A stretch of 64,000 nt of DNA from Micrasema longulum (Eukaryota > Arthropoda > Insecta > Trichoptera > Brachycentridae): the NCBI GenBank assembly GCA_022494885.1, contig JAGVSM010002963.1, positions 146,605 to 210,604 of the forward strand. The letters run 5' to 3'. The translations under genes and the position numbers were made by a program. The notes under the pieces are model-generated. The model made no database searches. It worked only from the letters and a program-made list of their open reading frames with translations, and was not told where the DNA came from. Of this stretch, positions 50,946 to 61,636 are shown piece by piece (the first letter of the stretch is position 1; each line of letters begins with the position of its first letter).

Positions 50946-51329
50946 GTATTCCTTATTAGTAATAATTATTTGTTCATTGTACATCGTGGCCACCATCCAA
51001 TAAAAAATCGCCTATTCGGGAATATTATGAGATTTGTAGTAGTGAAGATAAACTGTCTGTGTGTTTACTGTGAAACAACATGATCTCGCGAGGTATTATT
51101 TATGAGGAATAGCGCAATCGTCTGCTACCAACAAATGCTAAAAAAATGTTTTCATTCATTACAACTTACCAAAAATTGATTTTAATTATTTATAACCAAT
51201 AATTTGTGGTTATAATATATAATTTTTTTAGCGAAATGAGAGTTTTTTTTTCTTCTTCATGATTTGGTATTCGGTATCCGGTTGAATAGTACGCAATATT
51301 CGGGCGAATACCGAATATACGTGGCATCT
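50946..51329. other. No supported gene
   Basis: Nothing recognised. Confidence 0.3.
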
Positions 51330-51541
51330 CTAGTCGTGATCACGTTGGCAGGAGGGAAGCACGTTATTAAGATCCGCCTCCATCTGCTTCTGAAGACCTG
51401 AAGAGAGAAGCCAGTCGCTTCTGTCACCGAGTCTGTCCATCCCCCGTAGGACTTCCGCGAGATCGAGTTTCCTCTGCTCGTCCTTGTACCACCAATTTTT
51501 TATATTGTCTCTGCCTGATGACGTTTTTTTAATGCATCATA
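51330..51541 (-). CDS. Unrecognised stop-bounded frame with exon-like composition
   Basis: About 69 codons between stops on the minus strand: CIKKTSSGRDNIKNWWYKDE, QRKLDLAEVLRGMDRLGDRS, DWLLSSGLQKQMEADLNNVL and PSCQRDHD. The residue mix (charged helices, two adjacent Trp, one Cys near each end) is unlike chance frames in AT-rich DNA, and local GC is raised over the same bases. I do not recognise a family. It may be a terminal exon, a processed-gene relic or TE coding debris. There is no plausible start at its 5' end; an internal Met lies at about residue 33. Confidence 0.35.
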
Positions 51542-51820
51542 TTTCGCATATACTCAATAAATATATTGTAAACAACATTTGGTCAATGTAAAAAATGAAA
51601 TCGTACAATAAGTCCCCCTTCGATTAGGTATTGATTTTTTGCTATTCAAACCTACCCCAATACACAACCCTATGTACAAAGATGTCCGTACAAATAATGG
51701 TTGGTAGTGTATATTTGTGATAAGCCAACGCACATATATTTCGTCCTATCTTTCCTAGACACAAAACTTTAAACATCTCGAGAGGGACGGAGGTTTAAAA
51801 AAAAATTAAATGTTAGCTAG
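51542..51820. other. No supported gene
   Basis: Nothing recognised. Confidence 0.3.
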
Positions 51821-51822
51821 GA

Positions 51823-52003
51823 CAGTAAAATTCCAATAATACGCGTTAATGAGCGCCAGGTTTTATTGCTTTTGAAATAACACAGTGAATTGGAATCACA
51901 TTAAAATCAAAAACTTGTTTATTTTTTTTGTATCCTGATAACAAACTGGATATTTGGCGATTCGGATGACTGGAGCTCGGATAAACGGACATCCACTGTA
52001 CCT
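51823..52003. mobile_element. Pogo/Tigger-like MITE
   Basis: Left CAGTAAAATTCCAATAATAC and right, in reverse, CAGTGGATGTCCGTTTATCC, GAGCTCCAGTCATCCGA, the latter typical of pogo/Tigger ends. The shared interior TTTTATTGCTTTTGAAATAA links it to 45098. About 180 bases, no transposase. Confidence 0.55.
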
Positions 52004-52129
52004 TCACAGCACTTGAATTAATCACCTCTGAAAAAAATCTGAAACATTTAATAGCTATCCAAATTTCAAGTAAATACATAATTTTGATATATAGTATTTA
52101 TTTGATTTAAAACTAATTGTTAAATGTTA

Positions 52130-52425
52130 GTAAAATATTGTATATAACCAGTTAACGACGTTTTATTACTATGTCTATTATTTTGACTATGTCTACCAGT
52201 TTCGAGACGTACTGAATTCACAAATCATTTTATAAAGAATTAAAAGTAAATAATATAGACATATTCCCCATTAGGAAGGCTTTGAAAAATAATGTCTCTT
52301 AGTCAATAATCAAATAACCTTTCAATATAACCAATTTGACGATATTCCATTGTAATGGTATACCTAGTAAATTCATGCTCCTCTCTTACTCCCTTCCCTA
52401 ACAAGATGAAAGATTTTTAAAAATA
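52130..52425 (-). mobile_element. PLE copy, minus strand, hammerhead decayed
   Basis: In minus sense the 52425-52230 part matches 60530-60660 (GTAAATAATAT..., AATAATGTCTCTTAGTCAAT in plus sense). It then has ACGTCTCGAAACTGGTAGAC (the 3' half of the hammerhead with GAAAC, TG, GTA, GAC) and TAACTGGTTATATACAATAT. The CTGACGA half is lost. Confidence 0.6.
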
Positions 52426-53004
52426 CTAAAAATACTTCTCAGAAAAACCATCTTAACTAGAAAAAATCATTAGATAAACATTAATCTATGCGATTCACAT
52501 TGATTACGGTGTGCACATATTTGTGCTTTTCAGAAACCGTATGTTGCGGTGGGGTGCACATTTTATGCATTTCGGTTCGCTTCCAAAAAACATGTCTTAA
52601 ACTTCTAATTTTTTCCGTCATTGCTTTGCTGTGGAGCGAATAGATGTCACTATAATACAAAAATTTAACAATTCTTTTCTGCTTCAAAACATGACTATAG
52701 TCCTTAAAATAAAGCTTGATTAGAATGACAGTTGTCTGCAAAAGTGAGGACATAACTTTGTAGTAACGTCTAAGGAGTGATTTATATTTACACACGAAAA
52801 ATCATTCGTATCTGGCATGTTAATTTATTTTTTTAATACAATTCTTGACATATAAATCAACATAATTATATGAAATCAGCTTTAAAACTAAAAAAAACTA
52901 ATATAAACCTAATTATTAACGACGTTCTTACAAGGTTTCATTTTGCAAAAATGTTAGAGATAAGACAAATTGATCTACGTAAATCGATCGAATAAAAAAT
53001 AACT
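52426..53004. other. No supported gene
   Basis: The antisense frame at 52481-52795 shows no family resemblance. Confidence 0.3.
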
Positions 53005-53045
53005 ATGTTTGAGTATGTCCAAATGCTTGCAGACTAGCTATATTT
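53005..53045 (-). repeat. Dispersed repeat E fragment
   Basis: TTTGAGTATGTCCAAATGCT, TGCAGACTAGCTATA. Confidence 0.5.
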
Positions 53046-53148
53046 AAATTTATTTCAACAGAGAGGGAAAACATTTTTCCTTCTAAAAAATGTTTTTCCT
53101 TCTAAAAAATGTTTTTCCTCTCCGTTGAAATACATTTGAATATGAATA
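53046..53148. mobile_element. Foldback element, family B ends only
   Basis: TTTCAACAGAGAGGGAAAAC at the left and, reversed, TTTCAACGGAGAGGAAAAAC at the right, with AAAAAATGTTTTTCCTTCT repeated in the centre. This looks like the two termini fused after loss of the interior. Confidence 0.65.
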
Positions 53149-54170
53149 AAAAATCATTAATTTGTTGTTATTCATGAAAAAAATTATTCAATGTCTTATT
53201 TTTTAGTAAATAATTGTCTTAAATACATCTATAATAGGCTTGTTTTTGCGTTTTTATATACATTTTCGGAAACAGAGTCTCGTGTTTGCATGAAAAAACT
53301 GATAAAATCGATTTGATCGGTATATGATCAGTGATGAATAATTTCCCATCACTAGTGCCATTAGTTTGACAGCTGTCATTTTACCCAAGCTATATTTTAG
53401 GGACTATAGTCATTTGTGAAGCAGAAAAGAATCGATAATTTTAAGTTATGATAACAAAGATCGTTGCAAATAATGGGTTAAACGTTGATTAATTCCGAGA
53501 ATTTCATCCCCTTCGGAGTAGTTACCTCATACTATGCACTTCTCTCTTCGCCCTCATCTAATGGAAAGAATTCAGCATCCAAATGGAGTGTAGGTGCCGC
53601 CGACCGGGGCGCCAGGGGGAGGGAGGAGTACCCTAGCGCGCTCCATATTTTCTTAATCAAAATTGGATTTCCGGCCAGCGGAAACATGAAAAATTGATGC
53701 CTCGCTGAGTATTTTTAACCTTTCAGTGCGCCCGCCGTACCGGTACTTAAAAATTATCGAAAATATTTTGGAGATGATAGCTTAGCAAATATTCTTGTAG
53801 AATCTGTAATGGTAATTGAGTTTTGGTTAGGCAACGAGTACATTGGTATCTGGCAATAGTATTGATTTCGTTCATAATATTCTGATTGTGTTTTTTTTTT
53901 CAGTAAAAGAATACTTACCGAAACAAGAATTTCAACGTTCGGCCGAAACTAAAACTTATTTAAATAAGCATAAAGTCAAAATGCCCAAAATTAGGCATTT
54001 TTATTGTTAAACCTTACGAGTTCATAAAAATATGCGTTAAATAAAATACGTAATGAAATAAAATACATAAATTTTATTAGTAAATTTGTCGCGCTTTTTG
54101 GTCCGTTGTTATGTTTTACATTTAATTTTTTGTAACAGTTTTTCAGTGTACGCAATTGGAACTTAAACTT
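53149..54170. other. No supported gene
   Basis: The plus-strand frame at 53485-53697 crosses a GC-richer patch (53590-53680). I recognise nothing in it. Confidence 0.3.
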
Positions 54171-54174
54171 TTTT

Positions 54175-54272
54175 TTTGTTGTGTGTATATATATCATATA
54201 TTTTTGTTCATTCAAATATATACATATTACAATAAAAAACGTTTCCCAAACTCTATGAGGCCAATGGCCCTG
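54175..54272 (-). mobile_element. LINE 3'-end shard, minus strand
   Basis: TTGTTCATTCAAATATATAC, ATATTACAATAAAAAACG, CTATGAGG parallels 25105-25200. Confidence 0.4.
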
Positions 54273-54288
54273 TGTTTTTATTTGTTTT

Positions 54289-54450
54289 GTTTTTTTTTGC
54301 ACCACAACAGGCCAGGAGGCCCAATTACATTACAGAACAACTAGGCTTGAGAAAAATCACATTTTAATTTTTGTGTTCTCACCGGGAATCGAACCCGGAA
54401 CCTCCCGTGCGTGAGTCAAGCGTCTTAACCACTAAACCACGGAGGCCGCC
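54289..54450 (-). mobile_element. SINE family 2, near full-length
   Basis: TGCACCACAACAGGCCAGGA, body, ACCGGGAATCGAACCCGGAA (box B), ACTAAACCACGGAGGCCGCC (box A side). Slightly shorter body than at 35368. Confidence 0.8.
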
Positions 54451-54544
54451 AGTATACAACATAATGGAAAGTGGAAGCATGTACGTTATTAAATAATAGT
54501 AAAAATAATAATGAAATATTAAAACATACATATATTTCAAAGGG

Positions 54545-54625
54545 CATTTGGACAACACGCTTAATAGTATATAAATCTATGCAATATCTCGCAGCAGTCT
54601 CCTGCAATGGACTCTTCCCTTAACT
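54545..54625 (-). repeat. Dispersed repeat I, copy 2 (reversed)
   Basis: The reverse of 13413-13485: GGACAACACGCTTAATAGTA, GCAATATCTCGCAGCAG, TCCTGCAATGGACTCTTCCC. Confidence 0.55.
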
Positions 54626-54651
54626 TACTAACGATAAAGGAATTACAAAAA

Positions 54652-54846
54652 TATCATCATCATCACTCCCTTTCCGCACCTAATGGTGCATAGGGCGCTG
54701 CATTGGTACAACATAACAGGGTATCTTGATAATTTCTGTTACATGTAAGATTATCAGTACAGGGACTATGAAATATTCCAGTGTAAAAACACCTTTTGAA
54801 ATAAGTATTTCATGTCAACCATGTCGGGAATCGAACCCGAGACCTT
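54652..54846 (-). mobile_element. SINE family 1, 5'-truncated
   Basis: Minus-sense tail GTGATGATGATGATA at the left (54650-54665), CTTTCCGCACCTAATGGTGC, body, and a head cut after box B (GGAATCGAACCCGAGACC). The box A half is missing. Confidence 0.75.
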
Positions 54847-56936
54847 GCAAACATATAAATATTAAGAACTACTAACTAAAGTCAACAAAGCACAAACCAA
54901 TCTAGTTTGTATGTTAGAAAATGGCGATACAATAACTAATTTTATTAGTTGAATTGCCAACAATCCAATATCTAATTGTGCCGGTTTTCCAACCGAGTAC
55001 CGCCGAACGCAATCCGCCGACCGCAGATTTCGGCTGAGCCGACGGTTCCTCCAATTTTAGGCCAAAACTGGCTGAAACCGAAACCGATACTTCGGTCGGT
55101 TACTAGTGGATATTTAACTTTCGGAGAATCGTTATCTAAGTATATAATTTCAACTGAGAGGACATTGAAAGAAATAAATAAAGCTAGAATTTGTCCTCAA
55201 CTCGGTAAATCCTTTTTGTCAATAGCAGTCCATGAACATACATTATGTTTTTAATCATTTTTATTTCCCTCTTATGTTTGGGAAACAAAGTAAAAATGTG
55301 AAAATAATTTTCTGCACCGTAAAGATTGCAATGGGGGGAAATTGGGCGCTACATGCAGCCTGTAGACGTGTGGGGAGATTGGGGGGATTATAATTGCTCC
55401 CTCGGGCCGAGGTTAACTCGGTGAGGGATGAAGCGGCGAGGGTAGTGCCGAGTGCCGAGCGCCAGGAGCCAGGAGGGCAGGCCTATCTCGGGAGGTCGTA
55501 CGGAGATTTCCACTAGAATGGATGCGAAAATTGGTTTCGGCTGCACTTGAAAAATATCTTGTCAGGTTTTGAACCGGGACAGTTTCATAAAATATAGGGG
55601 TTAATTAATTATTTTTATTCTAGCTCACTTAAGCGGGTAGTGCAATACCGAACCAGCCTTAGAAATTATAAACATTACAAAGTATAACACAAATCTTTAT
55701 AATCAAAAAATAAAACTCTAATTACATAGTTTAACAACTTATTGTTGTTAATAAAATTAATGAGGTTTTTGTGGCTGCATTTAACTTGCAATTAAAAAAT
55801 AAAAGACTAGACAGCATTTTTGAAGTGGAGATGCATAGTATTGTGTCTAAATGGAATCCGATAACCGAGAACAGTGTTAGTTTTTTTCGGTAATTCAGAA
55901 TTGAAAAAGTAATTAAATAAATTAAATAAAATGTACTAAAAAACACAGTAATGTTTTTATAAGCAAACTTTTTTAATTCCTTGTAGTTTACAGAAGGCAA
56001 ATTACAAATAAATCCACAGAGTTTTTTTTCCTTAAAAGCTATTTTGCTAATTTGCAAATCGCTTGATACATTGTCGATAAACACCGCGAAGGGCGAGAAT
56101 CTTACGCCTCGTGCGCCATATGCGGGCCGCGGGCCACTGATTGCCGACTGCTGCATTAGAGTATAAAAAAAAATTAAAAAAACAGGCGCACGGAGCATGA
56201 CAAAAAAACTAACCCAACCTTACCTTCTACCTTAGATATTTATCTAACTATCCGTATGGAACTAAAAGTTCAATCGTCAGTAATATTATTTCTGTTTAAA
56301 TGAAATTTTTCTAATATGTGACCCTTAGTTTGTAAAAAAAAGCACCGCTATTTTTTTTTGGATTAAAATAATTTCTGCGCAATGAAATTCCATATCGGAT
56401 TTTGTTTACTTAAATTAAACATTATTACGCATCGCTGAAGTGCAGTTTTACCGTTGACTGAAGATACCCACTACGACAATAGTTCTAAGTCTTCCTGTCG
56501 ACTGTGAATATGATCGATAATCTGCGATTAATCGATTGTCCACAGTCTCGTATAGCCGCGTCCGATCGATGATCACGGAAGTAACTGACCTATGCGCTAA
56601 ATCGATTTTTCTTGCGTCTTGCGGTTTTTGCTTAAACGGAAAATTAACGGTAATGAACGATACTGAATAATTTTACGCTGTCGTTTATGCTACTTGTAAT
56701 CAATTAATTTATCTTATTACTTGTTTTATCATTCTAATACCGTTTCAATAGTAAAATTTGCGTGGAAAATGAGGACAGATCGCAGCGCACCTGGAGCCAT
56801 ACGGCTGCAACGGAATACGACCAATTTAAAAACATGTGGTATTTCTATGTCAGTGGCGAGCCGTGATTTATTTTATAGGTAATCTACAAAAAATGTTCAT
56901 TAATTTGTACCTACATATAAGAACATAATATTTATT
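54847..56936. other. No supported gene; GC-rich patches at 54975-55095 and 55325-55510
   Basis: The first patch is a CCGA/CCGAAC-rich run. The second is GC-rich without a frame (GTAGTGCCGAGTGCCGAGCG). Frames at 54976-55254 (+) and 55731-56198 (-) have no recognised domains. 56440-56860 looks like ordinary unique sequence. Confidence 0.3.
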
Positions 56937-58400
56937 TATATATACGCCCAATGGGCATTTTTAAGGACATATTTCAATCAATTGTCCCGTAAAGTCAACA
57001 CAAGTTCATTTTTTTTATAATTCAATTCACAAAAAAAAATTATGTTCAAAACTAGTTTATTTATCGTAGCTGCTCCAAATTTAATTTGCTTTGCCCCCAT
57101 TTAGATATTTTTAATACAACATTTTCGTGTCGGGTTGTGGTCCCGTGGCTAGTGTCTCGGACTCACAGACCAAAGGTCCGTGGTTCGAATCCCACTCTAC
57201 CCCAACTTGATTCCATTTTCTAATAGTGAGTTATTTACAACTCGTTGAGAATGGCCCTCAAAATTAAATATTTGGGTAAATCATAAGAACGCAAATATTT
57301 CTTTTTAAAAAAAAAAAAAAAAAAACATTTTGTGACTTCAAAAAAAACTTTTTGAAACACTGTAAAATGAAACATTTGTCAGTGTGTTATAAGTTTAGTT
57401 CCTTTAAGGTTTATTTTATTATAATATCAAAATTTTAAATTGGTCAACTATATTATGAAAATCCCTCTCCTCCACTCTATTTCCTCATCCCTTAACCTTC
57501 TTACGAGCTCTTTTTTTTCTTTCATGTCTTATATAATATATTATTTTTCTCTTTACTGTGTAACATGTTCTCTCATTATATTTGTGAAAAACTTTAACTG
57601 GATTATGTAGACTTGTTGGGAGTGGAAGCGGGAGAGAGGTGTTTATAATTGAATTTGATTCAGTGATCATTTGAAAGAAGACAACTTGTTCTCAAAAAAA
57701 TCAAGACTGGTATATTTGTCGGCAGACCTAATGAAAACCATAGTTAGTTTTATGGTTATCAGTATGAATAAGTAAGTTTTGTCTGAGGTTTCTATTTGGG
57801 ATATTTAATTTTATTGAGCTCGGTAGTTCAGGTGCATCAAAGAGTGAGTTGAGATTTTTAATTAGGACTAGAAGATCGGATTTATTTCGACGGTCTCGAA
57901 GAGAAGATATATTCAAGCTAGTTTCTGTCTCATTATACGTATATTGGTTTTTGGATAAACCCAACCTCCAGCCTATCTTTCTTAAAAATCGATGTTGAAC
58001 AGATTCAATATTTTTGATATCAACATCATAATACGAAGACCAGATAACAGAGAAATACTCTAGATGCGGGCGAACTAGGGAACAGAAGAGAGTTTTAAGG
58101 GTATTGATATTTTTTATGTCAGTTGTGCTTCTGTTAAGAAATCCAAGGAGTTTAAATGATTTATTGATAACATGTTCAATATGAATTGTAAAAGAAAGTT
58201 TAGTGTCAAATATAATACCTAAATCTCTGTACTAGACACATATGATAATATTTCATCGTTCAGTGAGTAGTCGTATATGTTTGGATTTTCCAGACGAAAA
58301 AATCTCATAACTTGCACTTACTTAAATTGAGATGTAGATTATTGGATGAGCACCAGGTGCTAAAATACAGTTAATCAGATTGTAGTAGTGAAGGGCTGTC
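56937..58400 (-). mobile_element. LINE family Y, C-terminal part, minus strand, split by a SINE
   Basis: Minus strand: an open segment at 57728-57964 reads GLSKNQYTYNETETSLNISS, LRDRRNKSDLLVLIKNLNSL and KLNIPNRNLRQNLLIHT. Upstream (58260-57970) the same protein is frame-broken. The 3' end carries GCCCATTGGGCGTATATATA. It matches 26465-27242 throughout and so is the second copy of that family. The SINE at 57122-57345 lies in its 3' untranslated part. Confidence 0.75.
57122..57345 (+). mobile_element. tRNA-derived SINE, family 3, copy 2
   Basis: GTCGGGTTGTGGTCCCGTGG, CTAGTGTCTCGGACTCACAG, box B TGGTTCGAATCCCAC, AACTTGATTCCATTTTCTAA, GTGAGTTATTTACAACTCGT, GGGTAAATCATAAGAACGCA, then a T-run and A-run. 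The clearest copy of this family. Confidence 0.75.
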
Positions 58401-59698
58401 AATCTGTTGGATAGTATGTAAATAATTTAATTTTAAATTACTATTTATTTTGTGGTTCTGTGAAAATCAACTCAAGCAACAATTGTTATTAACCACGCGA
58501 TATACGTAGCTGTATTCTATACTATTTTGATACAATTTTTGTACAAAAGTTTATTAAAAATACCACAATGACTTTTAGCAGATATTTCCATTATGATTTA
58601 AGTGTCAAAACTGAGCACTGACCGAATCCTTTTAAAATGAAAAATGCTATAAACGGCCACTGCAAACGCCACATGTCCTATGTGATACATAATATGTCAA
58701 CCTGTGAACGGTATTCTATCAAAGTAAAATAGTCCTTCTGAAATAATGTTCAAAATACTAGTTTCCAAATAATATTTGTAATCTGCAAGTTTGTTTCAGT
58801 ACTAAAAGAGCTGACTTGGGTTAAAGATGTAAAATACCGTGTACTTTTTAATAAGTTGAGGCAATCGGCTAGTTTCACCGTTTACTGAGAACGGGCTAGG
58901 CGCTGGGTGCACTTCAAAGATATTTTTTGTAGGAAAATATAAACAGTGGTGGTAATTTATAATAAATAAAAAATATTTTATTTATTTTCTCATAAACATG
59001 GTAACTATAAAACATTATTATCGAAAGTCAAAAATAATGGTAAGCCTTGCATCATGGCTTATTTTGACAATTCGCCCCTGCTATACGTTAACCTAATTTA
59101 TTTTCTGCAAAATCTAAAACATTAAGTTACACTGTTTCCTTTTGTAATTTAGACCAAGGTCTGACTTAAGGAAAACTGTAAATTTAATCATATATTATAT
59201 CAATCCACTCAAACAGTTCTTTAATATTGGCAGGTCCATGCGAATGAATCGTCTGTTTTTGCAAAAAAGTTTTTTTTCATGAATAATCGTAGCGTGGATT
59301 TCATGCACTTAAATCTATATCTCCGTGGTTACCGAAATATGAAATAAGTATTTTACCTGTGAGAATGTATACATGAGTAAATCCAACCTGTATTTATGCT
59401 TGCTGACAATTTAGTTTTGTATATCGAGCATTTAATATTACTTATTACTATACAGCCCTGCAGAGCCTAAACCGCCGTAACTCACATTTTGTCATTTTTT
59501 AGTTATTTAATGATTTTTAATCAGCATTTGATAAGTGTGTCCAATTCTTTATTCGCTACAACTGAAAGGTTGTAAATGAATATCTACTCATGCAGTAACC
59601 TCAAGTTTTTGGCCCAAAACTATTAAAACTACCAAAAATACTGAAAACGCTGTCTTAGAAAGATGTTTTTAACTAGATTATTTTTAATACAACAATAT
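58401..59698. other. No supported gene
   Basis: AT-rich; GCAGAGCCTAAACCGCCGTA near 59460 is the reverse of a segment at 42181. Nothing else recognised. Confidence 0.3.
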
Positions 59699-59699
59699 C

Positions 59700-60085
59700 A
59701 AAAACTATCCTCACGCCGTTTCCCCGTAAGGGTAGGCAGAAAGGATAGAACGCCACATTGCTCTATCTTTACATACAGATCTTTTCATTCTACGTCCTAT
59801 ATTTTTCGATTTCTACATTCATACATCTTCTCATGCACGCGCGCTGATTATTCCTACTTTTAACATGTCCATCTTTAAGTATTTTTTGGATTGGGTCATG
59901 TCATGTCTTTCTCGGTCTTCCTCTATTTTTGAATCCATCAACATTAGCATTGTAAATATTTTTAGCCGTTCTTTCGCTGTCCATTCGTTCTACATGTCTA
60001 AACCAAAGCAGAGCTCCTTTCTTGATTTTGTCGATAGTGCTTATTTCAGCCTTACATCATGTACGGATCTCTACACAAAGTCATT
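59700..60085 (-). mobile_element. RTE LINE, 5'-truncated, minus strand
   Basis: Starts (plus sense) TCACGCCGTTTCCCCGTAAG, the reverse of the SAYPYGK coding end, and continues through the reversed RRxMNVEEAR-type region to TCTTGATTTTGTCGATAGTG and CATGTACGGATCT. It matches 38738-39240 best, so the two share a subfamily. Frame-broken. Confidence 0.75.
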
Positions 60086-60099
60086 ATATCTACGCAAAC

Positions 60100-60232
60100 A
60101 GCGCACTTAATTCAGTGAACGCACATTTGCGGTCGCAGGCCCTATGGCATGGAATGCTCTCCCAGCAGAGACGAGGCTGTGAGAGTGAAATGATGTTTCG
60201 GAAAAAACTTAAAATCCACTTAACAAAATAAA
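60100..60232 (+). pseudogene. LINE C-terminal shard
   Basis: ERTFAVAGPMAWNALPAETR is the common A/VxGPxxWNxLP motif of Jockey/CR1-like proteins. A shifted frame then gives SEMMFRKKLKIHLTK before a stop. About 130 bases, wedged between the RTE and the PLE. Confidence 0.6.
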
Positions 60233-60345
60233 TTGTTTTAATAAATTTTATTAAATATTTGTATATGACCACCTACCGACTTTTCTATGTCTATCGGTTT
60301 CGAGACGTATACGTCTCTTCGTCAGGACACCAATTAAACCAACAT
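60233..60345 (-). mobile_element. PLE terminal repeat, minus-oriented, with hammerhead
   Basis: Minus sense: TTGGTGTCCTGACGAAGAGA, then CGAAACCGATAGACATAGAA, GTCGGTAGGTGGTCATATAC and AAATATTTAATAAAATTTA. The plus-oriented partner is at 60681-60820; the two face each other across about 340 bases. Confidence 0.65.
60287..60330 (-). ncRNA. Hammerhead ribozyme motif with stem III mutation
   Basis: Minus strand: GTGTC, CTGACGA (60325-60319), extra A, a perfect palindromic stem II GAGACGTATACGTCTC, GAAA, then AC-CG-AT-A instead of AC-CG-GT-A, then GACAT pairing with GTGTC. One base in stem III breaks a pair. Confidence 0.6.
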
Positions 60346-60680
60346 GCAAAACCCACTATACACCTTCACTATAGTTGTTGCACAAAAATATAAAACCAAC
60401 ACGACATGCATTTTAATAAGTACATGCACTGATTAGGACAAACATTCACCGATTACATTATGAAAATATTCTGTTGCTTGAGAATTAATGAAAAAAGTAA
60501 AGGGGATGGAGGGAGGGGGTAAGCTTTATAGGTTTAATAGGGTGACCATTACGGTGGAACATCGTATAAAGGACTATATTTGAAGTTTGTTTGATTATTG
60601 ATCAAAGGAACATTATTTTTTAAAGCGTTTCTAATGTGAAATATTTCCATATTATTTACTTTTAACCCTTTTTTATTTGT
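60346..60680. mobile_element. Interior between the paired PLE ends
   Basis: 60530-60660 matches, reversed, the PLE copy at 52230-52425, so it is element sequence. 60346-60520 is unmatched. No protein frame. Confidence 0.4.
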
Positions 60681-60820
60681 ATGTTGGTGTCCTGACGAAG
60701 AGACGGTATGTTTTGAAACCGGTAGACATAGAAAAGTCGGTAAGTGGTTATATACAAATATTCATTAAAATGCTTGACCACAAAGTTAATGCTTGAAATA
60801 TTAATTATAAATTGTTTTTG
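60681..60820 (+). mobile_element. PLE terminal repeat, plus-oriented, with hammerhead
   Basis: Hammerhead at 60687-60729, then AAAAGTCGGTAAGTGGTTAT, ATACAAATATTCATTAAAAT, GCTTGACCACAAAGTTAATG. The last block recurs reversed at 61583-61606. The copy is cut by the SINE family 2 insertion at 60822. Confidence 0.65.
60687..60729 (+). ncRNA. Hammerhead ribozyme motif, consensus core
   Basis: GTGTC (60687-60691), CTGACGA (60692-60698), extra A, stem II GAGAC-GGTAT-GTTTT (mostly A:U and G:U pairs), GAAA (60715-60718), minimal stem III AC-CG-GT, A at the cleavage position (60724), then GACAT pairing with GTGTC (one G:U). All conserved core bases are present. Confidence 0.65.
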
Positions 60821-60821
60821 T

Positions 60822-60987
60822 TTTTTTTTACCACAACAGGCCAGAAAGCCCAATTACAGTGGTAAATTACATCACAGAACACCCAGCCTTGAGAAAAATC
60901 ACATTTTTTTATTTTTGTGTTCTCACCGGGAATCGAATCCGAATCCTTCCGTGTGTGAGTCAAGCGTCTTGACCGCTACACCACGGT
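60822..60987 (-). mobile_element. SINE family 2, inserted next to PLE
   Basis: ACCACAACAGGCCAGAAAGC, body, ACCGGGAATCGAATCCGAAT (box B, one change), GACCGCTACACCACGG. The extreme 5' end is missing. Confidence 0.75.
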
Positions 60988-61044
60988 TTTAATTTAATAA
61001 CAAATTTAAAAGCTTTCATTAAATTTATTTATATATAATAATTA
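60988..61044. other. Unassigned
   Basis: AT-rich spacer. Confidence 0.3.
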
Positions 61045-61100
61045 TTTGCGCCCTTGGTATTATATCAAGAACATGGCGCTATATAAGGTATCTGTAATAA
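61045..61100 (+). repeat. Repeat J 3'-end shard
   Basis: GCGCCCTTGGTATTATATCA, AGAACATGGCGCTATATAAG, ATAATATTAATAA. Confidence 0.5.
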
Positions 61101-61579
61101 TATTAATAAAATCATCGCATCGCAGACCAAGAGCAATAATAATATGGTCCGTATGGGAAGAAAATCAAATATGCCGACGTTGAAGTCACTGTCATACTAG
61201 ATGTATAATACAATTATGGTCCTGGGGGTCGCCAGATTTTATTTATTCGCAAAGCGTTCTCGTATTCAAAAAGTCTGAAAAACACTCCGGTACACCGATC
61301 ATAAAAATGAGTGTTGCACTCTGCCCGGGCATCGCGCTGTGGTAGGATTTAGTACCTTCATCACTCTAGCATGGAACGGTACATATACAAGCAAGGTGAA
61401 TAGGATGTGAGTGTAGGGGTAGGGGCCTGTCTAGCAGGGGCGTGTCACACCAACCACAGTCATTTAGCACTTTTGCCAATTAAAAATAATATTGTTAACT
61501 TATTTTTTAGAAAAAAAAAATCGTACCGCTAGCGTCAAGCCTAGTTTATAGACGCAAACATGTTGATATTATTCAAATT
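61101..61579. other. No supported gene
   Basis: Nothing recognised. A moderately GC-rich patch lies at 61300-61450. Confidence 0.3.
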
Positions 61580-61636
61580 CAATGCATTAACTTTGTGGTC
61601 AAACATTTTATTAAATGTTATTAAATATTTGTATAT

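Noticed and set aside
55731..56198. 155-codon minus-strand frame
   Set aside because: Hydrophobic and AT-driven over most of its length, with no motif or family resemblance.
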